Assembly (NCBI GenBank): GCA_023428265.1
Contig: JAEYYW010000068.1
Span: 1-29,970, forward strand
Length of the DNA: 29,970 bases
Origin: Bacillota bacterium
Lineage (GTDB): Bacteria > Bacillota > Clostridia > Christensenellales > UMGS416
Reading direction: 5' to 3'
How positions within the stretch are numbered: the stretch's first letter is position 1; each line of letters starts with the position of its first letter. The notes below the pieces were generated by a model. The model was given only the letters and a program-made list of their open reading frames with translations, was not told the DNA's origin and did no database searches. Positions 21,806 through 29,498 of this stretch are shown in pieces. The position numbers and the translations under genes are program-made.

Positions 21806-22904
21806 AGACGCGCTTTACGCGGTCGCCAATGGTGGTGATGATCTCATAATTGATCGTGCCGGAGAGCTCCGCAAGCTCGTTGGCGGAAATCTCTTCCTCT
21901 CCCCTGCGCCCGATCAAAACCGCTTCATCACCCACGGCCACGCCACCGATCTCTGTCACATCGGCCATCATATGGTCCATGCACACGCGGCCGACCACTG
22001 GCGCCCGCTTCCCGTGGATCAATACATCGGACTTGCTCCCGAGCACGCGCCTGTAACCATCGGCATACCCCACCGGCAGCGTGGCGATCACGCGGTCACC
22101 GGGCGCGGTCCAGATGCGGCCGTAGCTCACGGTGTCGCCTTCCTGCACGGTCTTCACCTGCACCACGCTGGTTTTCCATTCGAATGCAGGCTTCAGCGAG
22201 CTGTCGGCAATGCCGGCCGGATGCAGGCCATACATCGCGATGCCCACGCGCACCAAGTCCAGATGGGAAAACGGGCACTCCAGCGCGGCGCCGCTGTTAC
22301 CAATGTGCAGCAAGGGGCGGAATCCGGCATCCCGGCACTGCCTGACCGCCCCCTCGAAGCGATGGTATTGAAGCTCCGAGAAGGACTTGTCTGCGATTTC
22401 CGATACGGCGAAGTGGCTGTATAACCCCTCCACCTCGATGGAGCCGGCGGCAGCCTTCGCACGGTCCAAAACCGTTTGCAGCTCCGCACCGGGCCGCACG
22501 CCCATGCGGTTCATCCCGGTCTCCACCTTGATGTGGATCCGCGCTTTCTTGTCCATGCGTTTGCACGCAGCTTCCAGCGCATCGATCATCTCCACCGAAA
22601 ACACTGTCTGGGCCAGGTTGTGCTCCACCGAGACTGGCGCCAGCTCCGGCAGCATGCCGCCCATAACCAGCACAGGCGCCGTGAAGCCGCCGTCTCGCAG
22701 CTCCACGCCTTCATAAACGTCTGCCACGGCCAGATATCGCGCCCCGGCTTCCGCCGCGGCGCGGGATACGGCAAGCACGCCGTGACCGTAGCCGTTGGCT
22801 TTCACCACCGCCATGATGCCGGTGCCGGCGGGGAGCAGCGTGGAGATATGGTTCAGGTTGCTTTTGATCGCCGCGAGGTCAATCACGGCATGGCTTCTGT
22901 ACAA
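21792..22904 (-). CDS. alr: Alanine racemase
   Basis: A 370-residue PLP enzyme that makes D-alanine for peptidoglycan. The PLP lysine is K35 in AVVKANGYGHG, the second active-site region is in LPVGYADGYRR with SYGR before it, and VCMDHMMADVT is the conserved C-terminal segment. The start is a TTG at 22904, with GGAGG six bases upstream; no ATG fits at the N-terminus. It lies 18 bases after the ACT-domain gene and overlaps the cyclo-ligase gene. D-alanine synthesis is a housekeeping task, so the gene may have its own control within the operon, but I see no separate promoter. Confidence 0.96.
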   Translation of the reverse strand: MYRSHAVIDLAAIKSNLNHISTLLPAGTGIMAVVKANGYGHGVLAVSRAAAEAGARYLAVADVYEGVELRDGGFTAPVLVMGGMLPELAPVSVEHNLAQTVFSVEMIDALEAACKRMDKKARIHIKVETGMNRMGVRPGAELQTVLDRAKAAAGSIEVEGLYSHFAVSEIADKSFSELQYHRFEGAVRQCRDAGFRPLLHIGNSGAALECPFSHLDLVRVGIAMYGLHPAGIADSSLKPAFEWKTSVVQVKTVQEGDTVSYGRIWTAPGDRVIATLPVGYADGYRRVLGSKSDVLIHGKRAPVVGRVCMDHMMADVTEIGGVAVGDEAVLIGRRGEEEISANELAELSGTINYEIITTIGDRVKRVYVNG

Positions 22905-22922
22905 GGATTGCCTCCAGTTTGA

Positions 22923-23345
22923 TTATATCAGCTCATTCTGAGCCAAAAGCTTGAGCCCGCTTCCTTCCAGCGCAGCGACGGCCTTTTTCGGGTCGTCCAC
23001 CTTGAAAAGGATCAGTGCGCTCTCCGAGGGCTTGCGCACGAAGGAATAGAGATATTCCACGGCCACATCCTTTTCATTGAGCACTTCCAGCGCCTTTGCC
23101 AGGCCGCCAGGGATATCACTGACGGCCACCGCAAGAAGCTCGGTGATGTTGACGGTGTAACCGTTTTCCTTCAACACCTTCAGCGCCTTGTCATGGTCAT
23201 CCACAATGGCACGCAGTATGCCAAAGTTCGTGGTGTCTGCAATGGAAAGCGAATGCAGATCCACACCGGCTTCACCGAGCACGCCGGTGACATGGGCCAG
23301 TCTGCCCTTTGAGTTTTCAATAAAGACCGAAAGCTGCTTGACCAT
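22923..23345 (-). CDS. Tandem ACT-domain amino acid sensor protein
   Basis: A 140-residue protein made of two ACT domains (about 3-66 and 72-137). The first begins KQLSVFIENSKGRLAHVTGVL, trimmed pattern KGRLAHV with GVDLHSLSIADT; the second has AVSDIPGGLAKALEVLNEKDV. Such proteins bind amino acids and are commonly found beside phenylacetate-CoA ligase and ior genes, which suggests sensing of aromatic or branched amino acids. The ATG at 23345 has GAGGG six bases upstream. It lies 18 bases after the second ligase gene. It has no enzymatic or DNA-binding domain. Confidence 0.85.
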   Translation of the reverse strand: MVKQLSVFIENSKGRLAHVTGVLGEAGVDLHSLSIADTTNFGILRAIVDDHDKALKVLKENGYTVNITELLAVAVSDIPGGLAKALEVLNEKDVAVEYLYSFVRKPSESALILFKVDDPKKAVAALEGSGLKLLAQNELI

Positions 23346-23363
23346 AGTTTGCCCTCCCTCCAC

Positions 23364-24665
23364 TCAATCGTACACGCGTTTGTCCAGCACGCGCCTGGCT
23401 TTGCCCTGGCTGCGCTCGATGGACTTGGGTTCCACCAGCTTCACGGTGATGTTCACACCAAGCACCGTCTCAATGTCATCCTTGATGCGCTGGCGCGCTT
23501 CCTCAATCACTCGCACCTCGTCGGAGAAGAGCTTCTCCGCCATCTCCACCCACACTTCCATCACATCCAGGTTTTCCTTTCGGTCCACCACGATCAGGTA
23601 ATGGGGCTCCACATCGGAGTAGTTCACCAGCACGCCTTCCACCTGCGAGGGGAATACGTTGACGCCCCGGATAATCAGCATGTCGTCAGAGCGGCCCATG
23701 ATGCGGTTCATGCGCACATGGGTGCGGCCGCAGTCGCACATGGCGTAGTTCAGGCTGGTGAGGTCGCGGGTGCGGTAACGGATCACCGGGATGCCTTCCT
23801 TTGTGATCGTGGTAAACACAAGCTCACCCTTCTCCCCTTCCGGCAGCGGCTGCAGTGTAATCGGGTCAATGATCTCGGGGATGAAGTGATCCTCAAACAC
23901 ATGCAGGCCTTGCTGGCACTGGCATTCGATGGAGACACCCGGGCCAAGCACCTCCGAAAGACCATAGATGTCCATGGCGCGGATGCCGAGCCGCTGCTCG
24001 ATCTGCCGGCGCATGCCCTCAGTCCAGGGTTCGGCGCCAAACACGCCGGTGCGCAGCTTGAGCTCGGATAGCGGGATGCCTTCCTCGGCGATGGCTTCGG
24101 CCAGATACAGCGCATACGAAGGTGTGCAGGCAAGCATTGTGGTGCCGAAATCCTTCATTAACATCACCTGCCGCTTGCTGATGCCGCCGGAGATCGGGAT
24201 CACCGTGGCTCCCAGCCGCTCCGCCCCATAATGCACACCCAAGCCGCCGGTAAACAGCCCATAGCCGTAAGCAATCTGGATCACACTGTTTTTATCGCCG
24301 CCGGCGGCCATCAGGGACCGGGCAATGAGCTCGCTCCAGGTGTTCAGGTCGCCCTGTGTATAGCCCTCCTCAGTGGGCTTGCCGGTGGTGCCGGATGACG
24401 CGTGAATGCGCACGATCTCGCTCTGCGGCACCGCGAACAGGCCGAAGGGGTAATTGTCCCTCAGGTCCTGCTTGGTTGTGAAGGGCAGCAGTTTCAAATC
24501 CTCCAGCGTGCGAATGTCACCGGGCAGCACGCCGGCCTGCTGCATGCGCATGCGGTAAAACGGCACGTTTTGGTAAACGTGGTTCACCGTTTTCTGAAGC
24601 CTGTCCAGCTTCAGACGGTTTAGCTCCTCGCGCGGCATGCATTCAAAGGTTTTGTTCCAGTACAT
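23364..24665 (-). CDS. paaK: Phenylacetate-CoA ligase (copy 1, downstream)
   Basis: A 433-residue AMP-forming arylacetate-CoA ligase. The ATP loop is HASSGTTGKPTEEGYT (copy 2 and most relatives read TVVGYT), followed by YGLSEVLGPGVS, YRTRDL, GRSDDMLIIRGVNVFPSQ and a late GKARRV lysine region. It forms or splits arylacetyl-CoA. Together with the ior genes just upstream it fits conversion of aromatic amino acid skeletons to arylacetates. The ATG at 24665 has only a weak ribosome site. A 115-base gap with palindromes separates it from iorB. It is clearly a paralogue of the ligase at 27093-28397. Confidence 0.93.
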   Translation of the reverse strand: MYWNKTFECMPREELNRLKLDRLQKTVNHVYQNVPFYRMRMQQAGVLPGDIRTLEDLKLLPFTTKQDLRDNYPFGLFAVPQSEIVRIHASSGTTGKPTEEGYTQGDLNTWSELIARSLMAAGGDKNSVIQIAYGYGLFTGGLGVHYGAERLGATVIPISGGISKRQVMLMKDFGTTMLACTPSYALYLAEAIAEEGIPLSELKLRTGVFGAEPWTEGMRRQIEQRLGIRAMDIYGLSEVLGPGVSIECQCQQGLHVFEDHFIPEIIDPITLQPLPEGEKGELVFTTITKEGIPVIRYRTRDLTSLNYAMCDCGRTHVRMNRIMGRSDDMLIIRGVNVFPSQVEGVLVNYSDVEPHYLIVVDRKENLDVMEVWVEMAEKLFSDEVRVIEEARQRIKDDIETVLGVNITVKLVEPKSIERSQGKARRVLDKRVYD

Positions 24666-24724
24666 GGGGCTTTCTCGTCTCCTCTCGGCTCAATGTCTAT
24701 TCTGATCATGTTCGGGGGCGGGCA

Positions 24725-24762
24725 GTTCATGAACCGCGGTAACTCCCTGTCGCTTCGCGACA
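24725..24762. repeat. REP-like palindromic element between iorB and paaK
   Basis: A perfect palindrome GTTCATGAAC (24725-24734), then CCGCGG (24734-24739), then a hairpin TGTCGC-TTC-GCGACA (24748-24762) flanked by CTCCC and CCCCTCCC. Short hairpins of this kind between pyrimidine-rich flanks are scattered through many gut Clostridia. It may stabilise or attenuate the operon mRNA. Only one copy is in the window. Confidence 0.45.
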
Positions 24763-24780
24763 TCCCCTCCCAAGAATCGT

Positions 24781-25350
24781 CTACTGCTTCCCTGCCTCAA
24801 ATGCCTTCAGATTGACCTCCAGCAGTTTCGCAGGCACGCAGGCTTTCAACGCATCCAGCCATTTCTGCTCGTCGATGCCCATCACGCGGGAGAGCATGCC
24901 CAGCATCACGGTGTTCACTGCCTTGGCGTTGCCGGCGTCGCGGGCCTTTTGCAGCGCGTCTGTGGCAATCACGGTAACATCATATTTACCAAGCTCCTCG
25001 ATGATGCCGGCCGGATATGGCTGTTTACCCGTGATCACCGGCATCGGGAGGATCTTCTGCGTGTTGGCAAGGATATGGCCGCCGCGCTTCACATAGGGTG
25101 CAAAACGAAGTGCTTCCAGTTGCTCAAACGCCAGCAGCACGTCAGCGTCGCCGGCCTCGATGATCGGGCTGTATACCTTTTCGGCCATCTTCACATAGGT
25201 GACCACGCTGCCGCCGCGCTGGGCCATGCCGTGAACTTCGGAAACCTTCACGTCATAACCGGCCTGCTGCGCCAGCGTGCCGAGGATTTTGCTGGTGAGC
25301 AGCGTGCCCTGCCCGCCCACACCGGCAATCAGAATGCTCCAGCTTTTCAT
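24781..25350 (-). CDS. iorB: Indolepyruvate:ferredoxin oxidoreductase, beta subunit
   Basis: A 189-residue subunit of the pyruvate:ferredoxin oxidoreductase gamma-domain type. It begins ILIAGVGGQGTLLTSKILG, a conserved start of the family, and has VHGMAQRGGSVVTYVK around 39-54. Together with IorA it oxidises arylpyruvates (indolepyruvate, phenylpyruvate) to arylacetyl-CoA, CO2 and reduced ferredoxin. The start ATG at 25350 lies one base after the iorA stop, so the two are coupled. Confidence 0.95.
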   Translation of the reverse strand: MKSWSILIAGVGGQGTLLTSKILGTLAQQAGYDVKVSEVHGMAQRGGSVVTYVKMAEKVYSPIIEAGDADVLLAFEQLEALRFAPYVKRGGHILANTQKILPMPVITGKQPYPAGIIEELGKYDVTVIATDALQKARDAGNAKAVNTVMLGMLSRVMGIDEQKWLDALKACVPAKLLEVNLKAFEAGKQ

Positions 25351-25351
25351 G

Positions 25352-27082
25352 TCACTGCGCCTCCTTCCCGATTGCGCCGAAGGCGCACATCTGCGTGCAC
25401 AGGCCGCACCCGGTGCACAGCGTGGCGTTGATTACAACTCCGCCACCGGCAGAGGCCTCGATGGCCGGGCAGCCAATTCGAATGCATGCCTTGCATTTAC
25501 GGCACTTATCCGTGTTGGTGGCGCACAGGCCCTGCTTGGGCTGGTTGGGGAGCAGCGCGCATGGCCTGCGGAAAATGATCACCGAAACGCCGTCGCGGGC
25601 AAGGGAATCCTTGAGGGAAGCGTCCACAGCCTTCAGGTCGAAGGGGTCCACCACTTTCAAGTCCTGCACGCCGACGCTGCGGCACAAGCCCTCCAGATCC
25701 AGCACGGCGGCGTCGGCACCCTTGAGCGTTTTGCCGGTGGCCGGGTGGTGCTGGTGACCTGTCATGCCGGTGGTGGAGTTGTCCAGGATTGCCACGGTGA
25801 TGTTGCTCTGGTTGTAGACGGCGTTGATCAGGCCTGTGATGCCGGAGTGGATGAATGTGGAATCACCGATGGCGGCCACAAGTTTGGGTTGGCGGCCCTC
25901 CCGTGCCTTTTCAAAGCCATGGGCCATGCCGATGGAGGCGCCCATGCACAGGCAGATGTCGGTGGCGTTGAGGGGCGCCAGCGCACCCAGCGTGTAGCAG
26001 CCAATGTCGCCGCTCACAGTGAGGCCCAGCTTGGAGAACGTATAATAGACCCCCCTGTGGGGGCAGCCGGGGCACATCACCGGCGGGCGGATGGGCAGCT
26101 CTGCGGCTTGCTGCGCGGCAGGCACCACGCCCGCAAGTTTCTCTGCGATCATCTGGGCGCCGGGCTCGCCTTGTACGCCGAAAAGCTCCACGCCGGTGCA
26201 TGCGACGCCGGCAGCCTTCAATGTGTCTTCAATGAAGGGCTCCAGGTCTTCCACCACATACAGCTTTTCATAGTGCGACGCGAACTGGCGGATGGCTTCC
26301 ACCGGGATGGGGTATACCATGCCGATCTTGAACAGGTCGGCATCCGGGATGGCTTCCAGCACATACTGCGATACGATGCCCGCGGACACGATAGCGGCTT
26401 TGCCGCTACCCTTGATCACCCGGTGGATGGGCATGGTGTTGGTGGCTTCGGAAAGCCTGCGCATGCGGTCTTCCACAAACAGATGGCGTGCCTTCGCCAT
26501 GGCGGGCATCATCACGCGCTTCTGTGCGTCTTTCTGATACTCCTTCAGTGGCACATCCATGCGGTCGTGCACCTCCACCAGCGTGCGCGAATGGGCCACG
26601 CGGGTGGTCAGGCGGATCAGGACAGGCGTGTCGTATTGCTCACTCAGCTCAAATGCCAGCTTCACATAATCCAGGCACTCCTGGCTGTCGGAAGGCTCCA
26701 GCATCGGGATCAGCGACATGCGGGCATAGAAGCGGCTGTCCTGCTCGTTCTGGCTGGAGTGCATGCCCGGGTCGTCAGCCACAACAATGACCAGGCCGCC
26801 GTTCACACCGGTATACGACGCGGTGAACATCGGGTCAGCAGCCACGTTGAGGCCCACATGCTTCATGCTCACGATGGCTCTGGCCCCGCCGGTGCTGGCA
26901 CCCACGGCGACTTCCATGGCCACTTTCTCGTTCGGTGACCACTCGGCATAGACTTCCGGATACTTGGCGATGTTTTCAGTGATCTCGGTGCTCGGTGTGC
27001 CCGGATAGGCGGAGGCCACCCTGCACCCAGCTTCCCACGCGCCTCGCGCGATTGCTTCGTTGCCCAGCAGCAATTGTTTCAC
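25352..27082 (-). CDS. iorA: Indolepyruvate:ferredoxin oxidoreductase, alpha subunit
   Basis: A 576-residue subunit containing the pyrimidine-binding domain (N-terminal GNEAIARGAWEAG, then AYPGTPSTEI), the TPP-binding domain (CPGCPHRGVYYTF, then GDSTFIHSGI and LDNSTTGMTG) and two C-terminal 4Fe-4S clusters (CRKCKACIRIGCP and CTGCGLCTQMCAFGAI, about residues 520-570). It transfers electrons from arylpyruvate decarboxylation to ferredoxin. The start is a GTG at 27082 with AGAGG seven bases upstream. It is flanked by two paaK genes, which points to arylacetate formation from aromatic amino acids. Iron-sulfur clusters and ferredoxin use imply an anaerobic host. Confidence 0.96.
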   Translation of the reverse strand: MKQLLLGNEAIARGAWEAGCRVASAYPGTPSTEITENIAKYPEVYAEWSPNEKVAMEVAVGASTGGARAIVSMKHVGLNVAADPMFTASYTGVNGGLVIVVADDPGMHSSQNEQDSRFYARMSLIPMLEPSDSQECLDYVKLAFELSEQYDTPVLIRLTTRVAHSRTLVEVHDRMDVPLKEYQKDAQKRVMMPAMAKARHLFVEDRMRRLSEATNTMPIHRVIKGSGKAAIVSAGIVSQYVLEAIPDADLFKIGMVYPIPVEAIRQFASHYEKLYVVEDLEPFIEDTLKAAGVACTGVELFGVQGEPGAQMIAEKLAGVVPAAQQAAELPIRPPVMCPGCPHRGVYYTFSKLGLTVSGDIGCYTLGALAPLNATDICLCMGASIGMAHGFEKAREGRQPKLVAAIGDSTFIHSGITGLINAVYNQSNITVAILDNSTTGMTGHQHHPATGKTLKGADAAVLDLEGLCRSVGVQDLKVVDPFDLKAVDASLKDSLARDGVSVIIFRRPCALLPNQPKQGLCATNTDKCRKCKACIRIGCPAIEASAGGGVVINATLCTGCGLCTQMCAFGAIGKEAQ

Positions 27083-27092
27083 GGTGCCACCT

Positions 27093-28397
27093 CTATGATT
27101 GATTTCTCAGGTCAGTGATTCTCTTTGCCTTGCCTTCAAACCGCTTCAGCGTGAGCGGCTCCACCAGGCGCACCTTGGCATCCAGCATCAGCATCGCGTG
27201 CAGCCGGTGACGGATGCGCTCGGTCAAACCCTCCAGCTCGCTGTAGCGGTCCAACAAAGACGCGTCGATCAGCTCCACCAGGATTTCCATTGTGTCCAGA
27301 TAGTTCTCACGGCGCACGATGATCTCATAGTTGGGGCCAACCTCCGCCACGCCGTGCAGCACTTCCTCGATCTGCGTCGGAAACACATTGACACCGCGGA
27401 TGATCAGCATGTCGTCAGAACGGCCCTGCACCTTGGCCATGCGGGTGAGCGTGCGCCCGCACCTGCAGGTTTCTTCCGTGAGCCAGGTGATGTCGCGGGT
27501 GCGGTAACGCAGGATCGGCAGCGCCTCCTTGGTCACCGCGGTGATCACCAGCTCGCCCTGCTCACCCATCGGCAGCACTTCACCGGTTTCAGGGTGGATG
27601 ATCTCAGGGATGAAGTGATCCTCGTTGATGTGCAGGCCTGCCTTTTCCACACACTCACCGGAAACGCCCGGGCCGATGATTTCGGAAAGCCCATAGTTTT
27701 CGGTGGCAAGAATGTTGAGCCTGCGCTCGATATCTGCACGCATCTTCTCACTGTGGCCTTCCCCGCCGAACAAGCCAACGCGGAGCTTCAGGTCCTTCTG
27801 CACATCCACACCAAGCCGCTCGGCCGCTTCGGCGATATACATTGCATAGGAAGGCGTGCCCACGAGCACTGTGGTGCCAAAGTCGCGCATGAACATCAGC
27901 TGCCGCTCGGTGTTGCCGGCAGAGGCGGGTATCACCGCGCAGCCCACCTTTTCCAGGCCGTAATGCAGGCCCAGCGCGCCGGTGAACATGCCGTAACCGA
28001 AGGCCACCTGCGCGATATCGTCTTCCGTGACGCCGGCCATGCAGATGAGGCGGGCCATGTTGTCTGCCCACATACCAAGGTCTTTCTTCGTATAACCCAC
28101 CACGGTGGGCTTACCGGTGGTGCCGGAGGAAGCATGCAGGCGCACAACCTTTTTCATCGGCGCCTGAAACATCCCGAAGGGATAGGTGTTGCGGAGATCA
28201 TCCTTCACCGTGAAGGGGATCAGCCTGAGATCCTCCAGCGATTTGATGTGTCTGGGCGCGAGGCCCACGGCCTCAAACTTTTCGCGATAAAGCGCTGAGT
28301 TTTCCCAAGCGCGCTCCACCGCCTTTTTCAGTCGTTTGAACTGCAGCTCGCGCATCTCGCTGCGCTGCATCGTCTCTGTCTTGCGATCCCACATCAT
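27093..28397 (-). CDS. paaK: Phenylacetate-CoA ligase (copy 2, upstream)
   Basis: A 434-residue AMP-forming ligase with HASSGTTGKPTVVGYTKKD, YGLSEIIGPGVSG, YRTRDITW, GRSDDMLIIRGVNVFPTQ and a late FEGKAKRI. It is the first gene of the paaK-ior-paaK-ACT operon. The start is one of two adjacent ATG codons (28397, 28394); GGGGAGG lies four and seven bases upstream. An in-frame ATG at 28493, three bases from the predicted transcript start, would add 32 residues rich in C, R and G; it lacks a ribosome site and is unlikely but possible as a leaderless start. A CCCCG/CGGGG hairpin just before the ribosome site could limit translation. Confidence 0.93.
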   Translation of the reverse strand: MMWDRKTETMQRSEMRELQFKRLKKAVERAWENSALYREKFEAVGLAPRHIKSLEDLRLIPFTVKDDLRNTYPFGMFQAPMKKVVRLHASSGTTGKPTVVGYTKKDLGMWADNMARLICMAGVTEDDIAQVAFGYGMFTGALGLHYGLEKVGCAVIPASAGNTERQLMFMRDFGTTVLVGTPSYAMYIAEAAERLGVDVQKDLKLRVGLFGGEGHSEKMRADIERRLNILATENYGLSEIIGPGVSGECVEKAGLHINEDHFIPEIIHPETGEVLPMGEQGELVITAVTKEALPILRYRTRDITWLTEETCRCGRTLTRMAKVQGRSDDMLIIRGVNVFPTQIEEVLHGVAEVGPNYEIIVRRENYLDTMEILVELIDASLLDRYSELEGLTERIRHRLHAMLMLDAKVRLVEPLTLKRFEGKAKRITDLRNQS

Positions 28398-28502
28398 AAA
28401 GCCTCCCCGCGCACGGGGCGCAAGCGCGAGCCGCCTGCTCCTGCCATGCTGCCATACTACGAGACCGAAGCAGCCACAGGCCCCTCCGATCATATAAACT
28501 GC

Positions 28503-28531
28503 ATTATAAACCAATTTGCCGCATATGTGAA
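28503..28531 (-). promoter_or_regulatory. Promoter of the paaK-ior operon
   Basis: On the minus strand TTCACA (28526-28531) is followed after 17 bases by a perfect TATAAT (28503-28508). The expected leader to the ATG at 28397 is about 100 bases and GC-rich. Confidence 0.8.
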
Positions 28532-28614
28532 CCGGAAACAAACAAACGCAAGAATGCGGAAATGATATCTGCTCACGGAGAACCATATGATAATAGGAGA
28601 AAGGCGGGAAGGCC

Positions 28615-29454
28615 ATGAGGCTCAGGCGGATGGTCACAAGTATATCTGCGGGAATATTGCTGCTGGCGGGGTTTTTATCGGGCCGCGCATCACTGCCTGC
28701 CGCAGCGGATCAGGACGTCGGCATTCCTTTGCCGATCCTGATGTATCACAGCATTGTGGAAAACTCATCCCGTTGGAGCACCTATGTGATCAGCCCCGCG
28801 GAGCTGGAACGCGACTTGAAATTTCTGCAGGCCAATGGATATCAAACCGTCACCGTGCAGGATCTGATCGATTATGTGGACGGCAACGGGCAGCTGCCTG
28901 AAAAGCCGGTCATGCTCACCTTTGACGACGGATATTATAACAATTACCTTTATGCCTATCCGCTGCTGCAGCGATACGGCATGAAGGCGGTGCTCTCACC
29001 GGTGGGCCGCTATGCGGACCAATACAGCCTTTCCGAGGATTTCAACCCGGAATATGCCCACGCGTCCTGGAAGCAACTGCGGGAAATGAGCGACTCCGGC
29101 ACGATTGAGCTGCAGAACCACTCATACAACATGCACACAATCACCAGCAGCCGCGCGGCGAGCACAAAGGTAAATGGCGAGTCAGCGGATCATTACCGCA
29201 CGGCGCTGGTGGCCGACGCGGTCCGGATGCAGGTGCTGCTGGACAGCCAGACCGGTGTGCTCCCGCTGGCCTACACCTATCCTTTTGGCCTTGTGAGCAA
29301 GGAATCCATCCAAATCCTAAAGGATATGGGGTTTCGCGCATCGTTATCCTGCACCAGTGGGATGAACCGCATCACCAACGACCCGAAATGTCTGTTTTTA
29401 CTGAAACGATATTTGCGCCCCCATGGAAAAGCCGTCTCCGTGATCCTTCCATAA
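28615..29454 (+). CDS. Polysaccharide deacetylase family protein (CE4-like), exported
   Basis: A 279-residue protein with a signal peptide (basic RLRRM, then a hydrophobic helix to about 23, possible cleavage after PAAA) and a carbohydrate esterase 4 fold. The catalytic metal motif TFDDGY is at 102-107 with both aspartates, and HSYNMH at 169-174 supplies the two histidines. The N-terminal region PLPILMYHSI fits the PgdA/YadE-like branch. It probably removes acetyl groups from peptidoglycan or another surface glycan outside the membrane. The start ATG at 28615 has GGGAAGG nearby. It is divergent from the paaK operon across about 217 bases. The motifs are complete, so activity is expected. Confidence 0.9.
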   Translation: MRLRRMVTSISAGILLLAGFLSGRASLPAAADQDVGIPLPILMYHSIVENSSRWSTYVISPAELERDLKFLQANGYQTVTVQDLIDYVDGNGQLPEKPVMLTFDDGYYNNYLYAYPLLQRYGMKAVLSPVGRYADQYSLSEDFNPEYAHASWKQLREMSDSGTIELQNHSYNMHTITSSRAASTKVNGESADHYRTALVADAVRMQVLLDSQTGVLPLAYTYPFGLVSKESIQILKDMGFRASLSCTSGMNRITNDPKCLFLLKRYLRPHGKAVSVILP

Positions 29455-29483
29455 CAAAGCCCCCCGCAACTGTGGCGGAGGGC
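29453..29483 (-). terminator. Terminator after the SpoIIP-like gene, probably bidirectional
   Basis: On the minus strand an 8-base stem (29475-29482 with 29460-29467, one G-U pair) and a 7-base loop are followed by CTTTGTT. A wider AAAGCCC/GGGCTTT pairing (29456-29462 with 29494-29500) could end the deacetylase transcript on the plus strand. Confidence 0.72.
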
Positions 29484-29498
29484 ATGATCTGACGGGCT

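Noticed and set aside
25277..26938. Long plus-strand reading frame opposite iorA
   Set aside because: Antisense shadow of iorA; the opposite strand encodes a full enzyme with all cofactor motifs.
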